This document shows, in pieces, positions 8,656 through 17,468 of a stretch of DNA of 64,000 nucleotides (its first letter is position 1; each line of letters begins with the position of its first letter). The DNA comes from Oscillospiraceae bacterium (GTDB lineage Bacteria; Bacillota; Clostridia; Oscillospirales; Ruminococcaceae), in assembly GCA_018110825.1 (NCBI GenBank), contig JAGBCL010000109.1, forward strand, positions 1 to 64,000. The letters are read 5' to 3'. The position numbers and the translations under genes were made by a program. The notes below the pieces were generated by a model that saw only the letters and a program-made list of their open reading frames with translations, was not told where the DNA came from and did no database searches.

Positions 8656-8685
8656 CAAACCACCGTACTTATTGCACGGCGGTTT
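8656..8685 (-). other. intergenic hairpin before PRTase gene
   Basis: In the minus-strand transcript CAAACCGCCGT pairs with ACGGTGGTTTG (one G-U pair) around a short loop, between the Ca2+ ATPase stop and the PRTase start. No T run follows. It may adjust the ratio of upstream to downstream expression or mask the weak GGTGG ribosome site, which lies in its 3' arm. Confidence 0.45.
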
Positions 8686-8699
8686 GCTTACTTATTTAA

Positions 8700-11387
8700 T
8701 TATGCTTTCTTTGCGTCTGTTTTTTCGCTTGTTACAGCGTTTGTAATTGCCTTTCTGATAAGGTCAACAGGAATCATTGTTACAGCGAGGAGGATTACTG
8801 CAATCCAACCTATTACTCCGAAAGGTACACAGCTGAACATCTTACCGATAAATTCAAATGCACCGAGAGGGATAAGTGCTGCATTTACGATAACTGCCTG
8901 AATTGCCACGATTGCAAGGAATACACGGATGAAATCCTTGTTCTCGTTAAGTCCCTTGAAAATACCGAAGCCATCATCACGAACATTGAACCCGTTGAAG
9001 AGGGCTGCCCAGATAAAGAGAACGAAGTAACCTGTGAGGTGCTGTTCGTCTGTTTCGAAAAGGCCTCTGAAGAAAGGTACTTTGAGGTAAACGAAGCTGA
9101 GTACAACAAGCCACAGACCCATGATAACAATTCGGGTCATCATCTTCTTGCTGACAATGCTTTCGTCACGTCTGCGAGGTTTTTCGTCCATATACTTCTT
9201 GAGGGCAGGTTCGTTACCGAGCATCATTGCTCCGAGACCGTCCATTACGAGGTTAACAAAGAGAAGGTGTGTAACCTTGAGAGGTTCTTCCACGCCGAAG
9301 AAAGGTGCGAAAGCACTTACGATTACGGCTGTAACGTTGATTACAAGCTGGAAGATACAGAATTTAAGAATGTTATGGTAAATTGTTCTGCCGTACCAGA
9401 TAGCGTCCTTGATGGACTTGAAGTTATCATCGAGAACAACGATTTTACCTGCTTCCTTAGCTGCTTCAGTACCGCTGCCCATTGCAAAACCAACGTCTGC
9501 ACGCTTGAGTGCAGGAGAGTCGTTTACGCCGTCGCCTGTCATACCTACAACGAGGTTCATTTCCTGGCAAAGACGTACCATTCTTGACTTATCGGTAGGA
9601 AGTGCACGAGCAATTACACGGAGGTTAGGGATAATCTTCTTAACCTCATCGTCGGACATTTCATTAAGCTGTGCGGAGGAAATTGCAACATCTGAATTAG
9701 CTCTGAGGAGACCTGTATCCTTAGCGATTGCAACAGCAGTTTCAAGGCGGTCACCTGTAATCATTACAACCTGGATACCAGCCTTCTGTACTTCTTCGAT
9801 AGCTTCCTTGGCTTCCTGACGTACGTCGTCACGAATACCAACAAGACCGATGATTACAACGTCATCGTTTATTGTGCTTTCTGTCATTGCACTTTCGGAG
9901 TAACCGAATGCAAGTACACGCATTGCCTTTCCGGCAAGCTCATCAATCTTACGGTCGAGAACCGCATTATCGATATCGTGGATTTTTCCGTCGCCGTCCA
10001 TGTACTTCTTAGCCTTTGCAAGAAGTCTTTCAGGTGCACCCTTGTAGAAAGTCTTACCGATACCATCGATACGGCTCTGGCTGAACTTGTTTGTGGAGTT
10101 AAAGCCCTGACTTTCTGTAATCTTATACTCATCTCTTGTCTGAAGAAGATTGAATGTATCCTCACCGATGAACTTCATAAGTGCCTGGTCAGTAGCATTA
10201 CCGCCGACAACTCTGTGCTCGGAATCAAACATTGACTGTGTATTCTTACCGATTGCAACATCAACAAGACCCTTCACGTCACCGTGCTTGCTGAGTTCAG
10301 GAATATCAATGGAATTGCCGTCTGCTGTGAAGAAGTCAACAACTTCAAGCATACCCTTTGTGATTGTACCTGTCTTATCGCTGAAAAGAATATTGAGTGA
10401 ACCTGCTGTTTCGATACCCTCTGCCTTACGAACGAGAACGTTATGGTCAAGCATTTTGCTTGTGTTCTGCATAAGAACGAGAGAAATCATAAGAGGGAGA
10501 CCCTCAGGTACGGCACATACGATGATTACAACTGCGAGGGTTACTGCTTCAACAATCTTTTCAATAATGTCAGGAACAGGCTGTGCAAAGAACTCACCTA
10601 TTCCGCCTGCGTTCATAATAAAGAAGATAATGTACAGAACAGCGATTACAATAGCACCGATATAACCGAATGTGGAAATCTGCTTAGCAAGCTTAGCAAG
10701 CTTTACCTTGAGAGGTGAGTCAGGCTCGTCTTCCTGCATTTCCTCAGCCATTTTACCCATCATTGTTTTGAGTCCGACTTTTCTTACATCAAGTACGCCT
10801 TCGCCGTCAAAAACAACTGCACCTCTGAAGAGGGAGTGCTTATCAACAAATGTATCGCCTGTGATATCGTCAGGAAGCTCAAAGCTTGGGTCAGCTTCGG
10901 TTTTCTTACATTCCTCAGCTTCACCGTTAAGTGCAGAGTTGTCAACATTGAGATGTCCCGAAACAAGAATACCGTCTGCAGGAATCTTATCACCTGACTG
11001 GAGGATAATCTTATCGCCCACAACAACGTCATCAACTTCGATAATTGTTACAAGACCGTTTCTTACTACCTTACAAGTATCCTTTTTTGTGCTGTCCTTG
11101 AGTTCACGGTACTTTGTATCACTTGCCACGCCAGTCTTTGCAGAAACAAATGCAACGATAAGGATAGCAACGATTGTTCCCACCGGTTCGTAGATTTCTG
11201 CATAACCGAGGCAGAACATAACAATCATGATTGCTGCAATTACAAGAAGAATTTTAATCATGGGGTCGCCGAAAGTTTCCTTGAATTCCTGCCAGAACGT
11301 AGTAGGCTCGGAATCAGGAATCATATTCGAACCATATTTTTCACGGGAAGCTTCAACTTCGGAGTTGTTAAGTCCTTTATAATTCAT
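8700..11387 (-). CDS. PMCA-type Ca2+-translocating P-type ATPase
   Basis: An 895-residue P2-type ATPase. It has the phosphorylation motif SDKTGT (D337), the M4 ion-site motif CAVPEGLP (about 291-298), the actuator loop LNGEAEE in place of TGES, the nucleotide-domain KGAPE, the hinge TGDGVNDSPALKRAD, and ten predicted membrane helices. Such enzymes export Ca2+ from the cytosol. Here the gene lies between terD and the PRTase gene; since TerD proteins bind Ca2+, a shared role in metal or calcium homeostasis during stress is plausible. It may replace the TerC membrane protein, which is absent. Confidence 0.9.
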   Translation of the reverse strand: MNYKGLNNSEVEASREKYGSNMIPDSEPTTFWQEFKETFGDPMIKILLVIAAIMIVMFCLGYAEIYEPVGTIVAILIVAFVSAKTGVASDTKYRELKDSTKKDTCKVVRNGLVTIIEVDDVVVGDKIILQSGDKIPADGILVSGHLNVDNSALNGEAEECKKTEADPSFELPDDITGDTFVDKHSLFRGAVVFDGEGVLDVRKVGLKTMMGKMAEEMQEDEPDSPLKVKLAKLAKQISTFGYIGAIVIAVLYIIFFIMNAGGIGEFFAQPVPDIIEKIVEAVTLAVVIIVCAVPEGLPLMISLVLMQNTSKMLDHNVLVRKAEGIETAGSLNILFSDKTGTITKGMLEVVDFFTADGNSIDIPELSKHGDVKGLVDVAIGKNTQSMFDSEHRVVGGNATDQALMKFIGEDTFNLLQTRDEYKITESQGFNSTNKFSQSRIDGIGKTFYKGAPERLLAKAKKYMDGDGKIHDIDNAVLDRKIDELAGKAMRVLAFGYSESAMTESTINDDVVIIGLVGIRDDVRQEAKEAIEEVQKAGIQVVMITGDRLETAVAIAKDTGLLRANSDVAISSAQLNEMSDDEVKKIIPNLRVIARALPTDKSRMVRLCQEMNLVVGMTGDGVNDSPALKRADVGFAMGSGTEAAKEAGKIVVLDDNFKSIKDAIWYGRTIYHNILKFCIFQLVINVTAVIVSAFAPFFGVEEPLKVTHLLFVNLVMDGLGAMMLGNEPALKKYMDEKPRRRDESIVSKKMMTRIVIMGLWLVVLSFVYLKVPFFRGLFETDEQHLTGYFVLFIWAALFNGFNVRDDGFGIFKGLNENKDFIRVFLAIVAIQAVIVNAALIPLGAFEFIGKMFSCVPFGVIGWIAVILLAVTMIPVDLIRKAITNAVTSEKTDAKKA

Positions 11388-11415
11388 AGTTTAATATACA
11401 TTCCTTTCAAATTAA

Positions 11416-11440
11416 ACAGCATCCACCCCAAACATGCTGT
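11416..11440 (-). other. hairpin in ATPase leader
   Basis: ACAGCAT and ATGCTGT form a 7-bp stem around an 11-base loop that is G-rich in the minus-strand transcript. It lies 28 bases upstream of the ATPase start and follows the larger hairpin at 11461-11490. No known riboswitch consensus was recognised. Confidence 0.4.
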
Positions 11441-11460
11441 CTGAAAAATTATATACACGA

Positions 11461-11490
11461 CAAGGAGAAACCTTATCAGGATTCTCCTTG
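11461..11490 (-). terminator. hairpin between terD and Ca2+ ATPase genes
   Basis: A perfect 9-bp arm, CAAGGAGAA with TTCTCCTTG, is extended by two further pairs after a mismatch. It follows the terD stop by about ten bases. A U-rich stretch starts about 14 bases after it in the transcript, so it could act as a partial terminator, attenuator or processing site within the operon. Confidence 0.5.
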
Positions 11491-11500
11491 TAAATGCCGT

Positions 11501-12088
11501 TTACATGTACTTCTTGATCATTTCACCAAGACCAGGGTCATTTGTACCCTGACCTACTGCGCTGAACTTCCATTCCCCGTTATGTCTGTAAACTTCACCG
11601 AAAATCATAGCTGTCTTGCCTGAGTAATCTTCTGTAAGGTTATACTTGTACATTTCTGTACCCTTGTTAGCGTCAACAAGTCTGATAAATGCATTCTGGA
11701 TAAGGCCGAAATGCTGCTTTCTTGCAACTGCCTCATAGATATTTACTACGATAACAATTCTGTCGTAACACTCAGGGAGGCTGTTGAGTTCAACAACAAT
11801 CTGCTCATCATCACCGTCGCCTGCACCTGTGAGGTTATCACCCATGTGCATTATAGCACCTGAGCTGTGGCGGAGATTGCCGAAATATACAAGGTCCTTC
11901 TTGCCCATAAGCTTGCCGTTCTGGAGAAGAATTGCGGAAGCGTCACAGTCGATTGGCTGTGGCTTTGGTGCAAAAAGTCCTCTGCTCTGCTTTACTTCAT
12001 CCCATCCAAGACCGATGAGAAGCTTGGAAAGACCTGCTTGTTCCTTGGAAAGGCTTACTTTCTGACCCTTCTGAAGACTGATAGACAT
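11501..12088 (-). CDS. TerD family protein, divergent paralogue
   Basis: A 195-residue TerD-fold protein (MSISLQKGQKVSLSKEQ, then [19 protein letters not shown], and a final [15 protein letters not shown]). TerD domains bind Ca2+ through conserved acidic residues. Compared with the two neighbours, the segment before the core strand is changed: FAPKPQPIDCDASAILL replaces [10 protein letters not shown] and the spacing is longer. One calcium ligand set may therefore be altered, and it may have a specialised role. It is the third of three tandem terD genes. Confidence 0.9.
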   Translation of the reverse strand: MSISLQKGQKVSLSKEQAGLSKLLIGLGWDEVKQSRGLFAPKPQPIDCDASAILLQNGKLMGKKDLVYFGNLRHSSGAIMHMGDNLTGAGDGDDEQIVVELNSLPECYDRIVIVVNIYEAVARKQHFGLIQNAFIRLVDANKGTEMYKYNLTEDYSGKTAMIFGEVYRHNGEWKFSAVGQGTNDPGLGEMIKKYM

Positions 12089-12122
12089 ATTGAATCATCC
12101 TTTCGATTTTATTTATCAAACA

Positions 12123-12704
12123 TTATTCTGTATCGATTCCGTAATTTGCACAAAGTGCTGCAAGACCGCCCTGGTATCCGCCGCCGATTGCATTGAACTT
12201 CCATTCGCCATTGTGCTTATAGAGTTCACCGAATACAACAGCTGTTTCAATGGAGAAATCCTCACCCAAATCATAGCGGATAAGCTCTTCGCCGTTGTTT
12301 TCGTTGTAGATACGGATAAAAGCGTTATTAACCTGACCAAAGTTCTGACGGCGTTCTTCAGCCTCATAAATTGTTACTGTAAAAGCAATTCTGGAGATGT
12401 TTTCAGGAATTGCTGTGAGGTTGATACGAATCTGCTCGTCATCACCGTCACCTGCACCTGTCTTGTTATCGCCGAGATGCTGAACGGAGCCTGATGTGTG
12501 GTTGAGGTTACCAAAGAAGATGAACTCCTTTTCAGTTGGACATCTGCCGTTGTCACCGAGCATAAATGCTGCTGTGTCAAGGTCGAATGAACCGCCGTTG
12601 TCAAACTGATTAATGTCCCAGCCAAGACCTACAACTACGTTTGTAAGACCCGGATTTTCCTTTGTCAGACTTACTTTCTGACCTTTGTTAAGAGATACTG
12701 GCAT
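12123..12704 (-). CDS. TerD family calcium-binding stress protein
   Basis: A 193-residue TerD protein with the canonical [20 protein letters not shown] start, [32 protein letters not shown] and [21 protein letters not shown]. The acidic clusters are the Ca2+ ligands known in the family. TerD proteins protect against tellurite, phage, colicins and envelope or DNA stress in other bacteria; the precise action is unclear. It is close in sequence to the next upstream paralogue, indicating a recent tandem duplication. Confidence 0.93.
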   Translation of the reverse strand: MPVSLNKGQKVSLTKENPGLTNVVVGLGWDINQFDNGGSFDLDTAAFMLGDNGRCPTEKEFIFFGNLNHTSGSVQHLGDNKTGAGDGDDEQIRINLTAIPENISRIAFTVTIYEAEERRQNFGQVNNAFIRIYNENNGEELIRYDLGEDFSIETAVVFGELYKHNGEWKFNAIGGGYQGGLAALCANYGIDTE

Positions 12705-12723
12705 TTTATTTTCCTCCTTAATA

Positions 12724-13305
12724 TTAAGCTACATCAATACCATAGTGTGCGCAAAGTGCTGCAAGACCGCCCTGGAATCCGCTGCCGATTGCGTTGAACT
12801 TCCACTCGCCGTTATGACGGTAGATTTCGCCAACAACGATAGCTGTTTCGATTGAGAAATCTTCGCCAAGATCATATCTTACAAGCTCTGTATTTGTTGC
12901 CTCATCAACGATACGGATGAAAGCATTGTCTACCTGACCAAAATTCTGACGTCTTGCGTCACAGTCATAAATTGTTACTGTAAAAGCAATCTTGGAAACA
13001 TTGGCAGGGATTTTGCTAAGGTCAACGAGAATCTGCTCGTCATCACCGTCACCCTCACCTGTAAGGTTATCACCCTGATGTTCAACGGAACCGCTTACAT
13101 GTTTGAGGTTACCGTAAAAAACAAATTCCTTTTCCGTAGGACACTTGCCGTTTTCACCAAGCATAAATGCTGCTGCATCAAGGTCAAAAGCTGCACCTGA
13201 ATCATAAACATTTACGTCCCATCCGAGACCTACCATTACATTCTTGAGGCTTGGATTACCTTTTGTAAGGTCTACCTTCTGACCCTTTGCTAAACTGATT
13301 GACAT
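12724..13305 (-). CDS. TerD family calcium-binding stress protein
   Basis: A 193-residue TerD protein ([84 protein letters not shown]). It is nearly colinear with the neighbour at 12123-12704 and has all the expected acidic positions. It is the first terD after telA, with a 12-base gap, so the four genes are certainly one transcription unit. The products may form mixed assemblies at the membrane, but this is inference. Confidence 0.93.
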   Translation of the reverse strand: MSISLAKGQKVDLTKGNPSLKNVMVGLGWDVNVYDSGAAFDLDAAAFMLGENGKCPTEKEFVFYGNLKHVSGSVEHQGDNLTGEGDGDDEQILVDLSKIPANVSKIAFTVTIYDCDARRQNFGQVDNAFIRIVDEATNTELVRYDLGEDFSIETAIVVGEIYRHNGEWKFNAIGSGFQGGLAALCAHYGIDVA

Positions 13306-13317
13306 AACTTTTTCCTC

Positions 13318-14406
13318 CTATGCTTTTTTATTAATTCCGTCAAACCTCGCCATTGCTCTGACAAGTGCTGTCTGATAGTCAATGCGTTGTTTAGCGGCGT
13401 TATTCTGTAACTTTTTAAATTCGTCAATACTTCCGACGATTGCACTGTGAAGCTCGGAGAGCTTTGTATTTTTTCCTTGCGCACCTGCATTAAGCCTCTG
13501 TTCTAGCTGTTCACGATGAACATTATCTCTTGCATTGGCAAGGATTTCCTCTTCCATTCGTCTGTTTAGTGCAGCCATAGCCTTATTTTCAAGTGTCTGA
13601 CGTTTAACACTTACAGCTTGTGAAAGTGACTGATTGAAAATCGGAAGCGTTACCAGAAAAGCTGTATTGATTTTTTTCATAAGGTTGGAATTACTCAGTT
13701 CCATTGCCTTTATCATCGGCACGGACTGGATTGCGATACTTTCTGCGATTTTCAGGTCATTGGTACGATTCTGAAGAAGCATAAGCGCATTTTCGAGATT
13801 TTCCATCTCTGGAAACAGCAGTTTGTCACCTGTTTTTGCAAACTCATCCTTCAATTCATTAAGGTAATCCTCAATCTCACGGCAACCCTGCTCACCTGCG
13901 GCAATATATTTCACAAGTTCACGATAATAAGCTGTGTTTGCCTCAAACATACGGTTGAGATTGCGGTTTGAGTCGGCAATTTTCGCTTCATACTGTTTAA
14001 GGCGGATAAAAATTTTATCTGTTTCCTCACCGATAACACGGTATTTCTCATAAATTCTGTCAGCCTGCTTTTCTGTGTTTCCGAAAAACTTGCCCATAAT
14101 GCCCTTTGCTTCTGCCTGAATTTCACCGATATTGATTTTTGACATAAGCTTTGCCAGCTCATTCATTACATCACTTGACTCGGAAATCTGATTCATACTG
14201 ACATTTTTCAGTACAGCATCCGAAGCTTGCGCAACTTGCTCTGCTGCACGCTTGCCAAACGATGTTATAGTATTCAGGTCAGCAACATCAAGAGTGCTTA
14301 CAACCGCGTCAAGCTCATCTGTACCTGCAAGACTTTCGGTTATAATCTGTCTTTCAGCAGATATATCATATGGACGGAATTCATCAAGCTCAAATTCATT
14401 TGCCAT
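13318..14406 (-). CDS. telA: toxic anion resistance protein TelA
   Basis: A 362-residue, largely helical cytosolic protein of the TelA/KlaA family (PF05816): NTITSFGKRAAEQVAQASDAVLKN near the front, GFFG-like loop KGIMGKFFGN, then long coiled helices and ALNRRMEEEILANARDN. TelA is linked to tellurite and lantibiotic resistance and normally accompanies terD genes; its biochemical role is unknown. Its ATG overlaps the stop of the YceG-like gene by one base (TAATG), a sign of tight translational coupling. Confidence 0.92.
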   Translation of the reverse strand: MANEFELDEFRPYDISAERQIITESLAGTDELDAVVSTLDVADLNTITSFGKRAAEQVAQASDAVLKNVSMNQISESSDVMNELAKLMSKINIGEIQAEAKGIMGKFFGNTEKQADRIYEKYRVIGEETDKIFIRLKQYEAKIADSNRNLNRMFEANTAYYRELVKYIAAGEQGCREIEDYLNELKDEFAKTGDKLLFPEMENLENALMLLQNRTNDLKIAESIAIQSVPMIKAMELSNSNLMKKINTAFLVTLPIFNQSLSQAVSVKRQTLENKAMAALNRRMEEEILANARDNVHREQLEQRLNAGAQGKNTKLSELHSAIVGSIDEFKKLQNNAAKQRIDYQTALVRAMARFDGINKKA

Positions 14407-16868
14407 TAAATGCCCCTCCCGAAAATAAGGTCTTTAAGGATTGAGCGTTTTATAGTGCTGAAATCAGGAATTGTCAGGTCGTAAACATAATCCCCTATCT
14501 GGTGTTCACAGAAAGGTGTGAATGTATAGTTGTTTTCCACGCTTCTGTAACCTGTTGGCACAAAAAATACCACATCAAAACCGATAAGATTGAGCAATGC
14601 CATTGCAATTGAATCTTCAACCGGTGCAGGGGTTTCGGTTGTATTGATATAAACGACCTTCGGATTTGTTCGTGTAAAATCGAAATCCTGTATTTTACGG
14701 AGCAGTCGCTGGTCGAAGTTAAGTGCTTCTGCAACGATTGTATACTCCATTCCGTTACGGAATGTACCTGCAATAAGTCCGCTGTCTATAAGCATCTGAA
14801 TTTTGTCGAGGATATGCTCCTGCATTTCCTCACGGAGATGACCGTACTTATAACAGGTATGGGATTTGATTGCCTCACGCTGAAGCTGTCCGTTTTTCAG
14901 GAATGACGGAGCATGCTTCTTAATGGGATTTTCGGCATTTTTATTGACGAATGACGGATTTTTTACAATAACTGTATTATCGGTAAAAAGTGCTTTTACC
15001 GTACACCAATAATTATTCAGTTCCTTATTCGGTACACCTGACACCTTGGCGAAAATTACCGGAATATCGGCTTCTGCCTTATCCGTATCAAAATTAGGAC
15101 GGAATTTAAGTTCCTGATTCCACAGGATAGCAATTTCGTCATAAGTTGTTTCAAGAACTCTTGCGGCAGCTTTTCTGTACTGATTTCTGCGGTACATTCC
15201 TGAACCGCTCTGGTATATCATAGAGTCAAGCTGACGTGCAGCATTTGCTGCGGCAGTACTTGTGTGCATATTTGCTTTGGAACAAGGATACTCGGCAATA
15301 TCAACTGATTCGTCATAATTGATTTCACAAAGCAGGCTGTCCTCAAGCTTACACTTATTTTCAAGGTTCGGAACAAGGATAAGCACGTCTGTCGGCAGTT
15401 TCACAAGCATTTTCACAAAAGCTGCTTCGTTTCCGTTTTTGCAGCCGCCGAAATGTATAAAACAGCTTATGCCGTCAGGTTGACGTCCCTTGAAAAGCTG
15501 TGACTGATAGCGTTTTATCCAACAAAGCAGATATACAGCCTTACTTGTTTCCTTATTGATATTCTGACTTTTCGCATACTCAGCACGGATTGTTTCGCAG
15601 AATGCGTTAACCATGGCTTTCTGCATCGCAAGGTCAGATGGGAAATTTATATTTGCGGAAAGTGCAGCAATCATACGCTCAGCGGAATCATAGTTTCCGC
15701 GGCGGATTGCGGCAATCTCGTCATTAGTCGGGATAGCGATTGTATTATTGATAATCAGAAGATTACGCTTGCTGTTCTTAACGTCCTCCTGAAGCTTGTA
15801 AAGGTCATTGATATAAGAATTTTTTTCTTCTGCACCATTGATACGGAAGAAACAATTACAGACTGCGTTATTTTCTGTTCCACGTTTTGCTGCGGGAGTT
15901 TTTATATCTTCAAACGGCTGTTTCTTGATCCAGCTGTTTGTGTAACTCTTCGCCGCACTCTGTGTCTGCACCTGCTGTGCAGTCTGCGGTGAAGGAACAG
16001 TTGTCGGGGAGCTTGCAACAGAATGGAAATTGCTCATCATGCCTGAAGGCTTGCTTGCAGGCTTCGGAGGTGTTGCAGGCTGTTCTGCAGCTGAACGAGG
16101 AGTAAAGTTAAGAGCAGAATTGAAATTCTGTGTAAAACTTGCAGGCTTGCTCTGCTGAGGAGCGGGAGCCGCAGGTTTTGGTGCAGACTGATTTCTCAGG
16201 TCTTCACGGATTTTCTTTATAGAATAGCCATTAGGAAATGGCACAAGTCCCGACAGGTTAAGTACGGCAGAAGTTGCAGAGTCAGGGTCTTGCTTCAGGT
16301 AAGTGCCGTCTCCGTTGTACTGGAGAAGAATTACATCACAACCGCATTCACACAGCACATCAAGGAGAAGAAGTTCATACTTGCTTACACTTGCTTCGTA
16401 CAGAATTTTAGGAACATTATCTGCACCGAGATTACTTACAACCTGCTGGAATTTGTAATAAAGCCAACACATGAACTTGATGTAGGCATTTTTCAGCATA
16501 TTATCATTCTTGCCCGAAGCGGCAAGGTTATCGAGAACTTTATAGATTGACCCTGAAACAGCTTCAACCTGATAATCATTCATTCTTGGGAGCCATTTTT
16601 TCAAACCTGATGCGATAAAAGCCTTGTCCTTACGGAAATCCATACCCATCATTTCGTTGTAATAGGCAAGATTTTTCTCGTCAGGATTGGGGATATTACC
16701 CTCAATTACCGCACCGCATTTAATTGCTGCTTCATAATATTTTCTGACAAGGTTATCTATATCGCTGTTATAACCGTTTATTCTGTAAAAGTAAACGCAT
16801 TTCCCGCCTCTGTCTGCAGCAGACTTGAAGAAATCGTTCAGATTATTTAGTTTTCCACGAACAAACAT
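14406..16868 (-). CDS. YceG-family Ter component
   Basis: An 820-residue protein of the YceG type found in Ter operons (PF14266-like, function unknown; unrelated to MltG). Reading it shows three related units. Unit 1 (about 24-190) has CVYFYRINGYNSDIDNL and CDVILLQYNGDGTYL. Unit 2 (about 337-505) has CNCFFRINGAEEKNSYIND and TDVLILVPNLENKCKL. Unit 3 (about 602-790) has FAKVSGVPNKELNNYW and FDVVFFVPTGYRSVEN. A Pro/Ala/Ser-rich linker (about 226-320) separates units 1 and 2. No membrane segment is seen. AAGGTGA precedes the ATG. The upstream protease gene carries a copy of unit 1. Confidence 0.82.
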   Translation of the reverse strand: MFVRGKLNNLNDFFKSAADRGGKCVYFYRINGYNSDIDNLVRKYYEAAIKCGAVIEGNIPNPDEKNLAYYNEMMGMDFRKDKAFIASGLKKWLPRMNDYQVEAVSGSIYKVLDNLAASGKNDNMLKNAYIKFMCWLYYKFQQVVSNLGADNVPKILYEASVSKYELLLLDVLCECGCDVILLQYNGDGTYLKQDPDSATSAVLNLSGLVPFPNGYSIKKIREDLRNQSAPKPAAPAPQQSKPASFTQNFNSALNFTPRSAAEQPATPPKPASKPSGMMSNFHSVASSPTTVPSPQTAQQVQTQSAAKSYTNSWIKKQPFEDIKTPAAKRGTENNAVCNCFFRINGAEEKNSYINDLYKLQEDVKNSKRNLLIINNTIAIPTNDEIAAIRRGNYDSAERMIAALSANINFPSDLAMQKAMVNAFCETIRAEYAKSQNINKETSKAVYLLCWIKRYQSQLFKGRQPDGISCFIHFGGCKNGNEAAFVKMLVKLPTDVLILVPNLENKCKLEDSLLCEINYDESVDIAEYPCSKANMHTSTAAANAARQLDSMIYQSGSGMYRRNQYRKAAARVLETTYDEIAILWNQELKFRPNFDTDKAEADIPVIFAKVSGVPNKELNNYWCTVKALFTDNTVIVKNPSFVNKNAENPIKKHAPSFLKNGQLQREAIKSHTCYKYGHLREEMQEHILDKIQMLIDSGLIAGTFRNGMEYTIVAEALNFDQRLLRKIQDFDFTRTNPKVVYINTTETPAPVEDSIAMALLNLIGFDVVFFVPTGYRSVENNYTFTPFCEHQIGDYVYDLTIPDFSTIKRSILKDLIFGRGI

Positions 16869-16879
16869 AACGTCACCTT

Positions 16880-17455
16880 TTATTTCTTTTTATTAAGTGC
16901 ATATCCTGTTACAGAGCCGACTGCACCGCCGAGGATATGAGTAAAATTCGACACATTATCTGTTGCAAACAAGCCAAGATAAATCTGCTCGCCGATATAT
17001 ATTACTGCAACAAGTATAAATGTAAGCGGAATTTCTCCGTTTTTGAAGCCGGTTATTGACGAGAGAAGAATAAATGCAAATACAACACCGCTTGCACCGA
17101 GCAACTGTACATGTGGGAAAAGCAGGACATTGGCAACTCCGGTTACAATTGCTGTAATAAAAATAATACATCCGATATTCCATGAGCCGTACTTTTCTTC
17201 AAGAAGCGGGCCCACAACAAGTATCAGCATTATGTTACCCATAAAATGTGAAATATCTGCATGGCCGAAAACATGGCCGATAAAACGTACATACGTCAGT
17301 GGACTGAGCAGGGATGATTTGTACACGCTGAACACAAGGTCATTAGTTTTGCCGTTTGTAATATAACCGAGGATTAGTGCTACAAGGCATACACAGGTAA
17401 AGCCGATTATCACAGGAGAATTAAATGTTACTTTCAGTTTCAGCTTTCCGCTCAT
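16880..17455 (-). CDS. rhomboid family intramembrane serine protease
   Basis: A 191-residue protein with six membrane helices and the rhomboid catalytic dyad: Ser122 in GASGVVFAF and His173 in NFTHILGGAVGS. The HADISHFMGNIM segment gives the family's H-x4-N motif in helix 2. Rhomboids cleave single-pass membrane proteins within the bilayer. GAGGTGA supports the start. Its place between a trypsin-like protease gene and the YceG gene, with gaps of 11-13 bases, makes it a full member of the Ter operon and suggests stress-dependent membrane proteolysis. Confidence 0.9.
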   Translation of the reverse strand: MSGKLKLKVTFNSPVIIGFTCVCLVALILGYITNGKTNDLVFSVYKSSLLSPLTYVRFIGHVFGHADISHFMGNIMLILVVGPLLEEKYGSWNIGCIIFITAIVTGVANVLLFPHVQLLGASGVVFAFILLSSITGFKNGEIPLTFILVAVIYIGEQIYLGLFATDNVSNFTHILGGAVGSVTGYALNKKK

Positions 17456-17468
17456 TTTATCACCTCTA

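Noticed and set aside
9039-11193. Several plus-strand frames of 80-180 codons opposite the Ca2+ ATPase gene.
   Set aside because: All are antisense shadows of a complete P-type ATPase with every motif present.
11388-11500. A yybP-ykoY or other metal riboswitch before the Ca2+ ATPase gene.
   Set aside because: The interval is only 113 bases and lacks the conserved internal loop sequences; only simple hairpins are visible.
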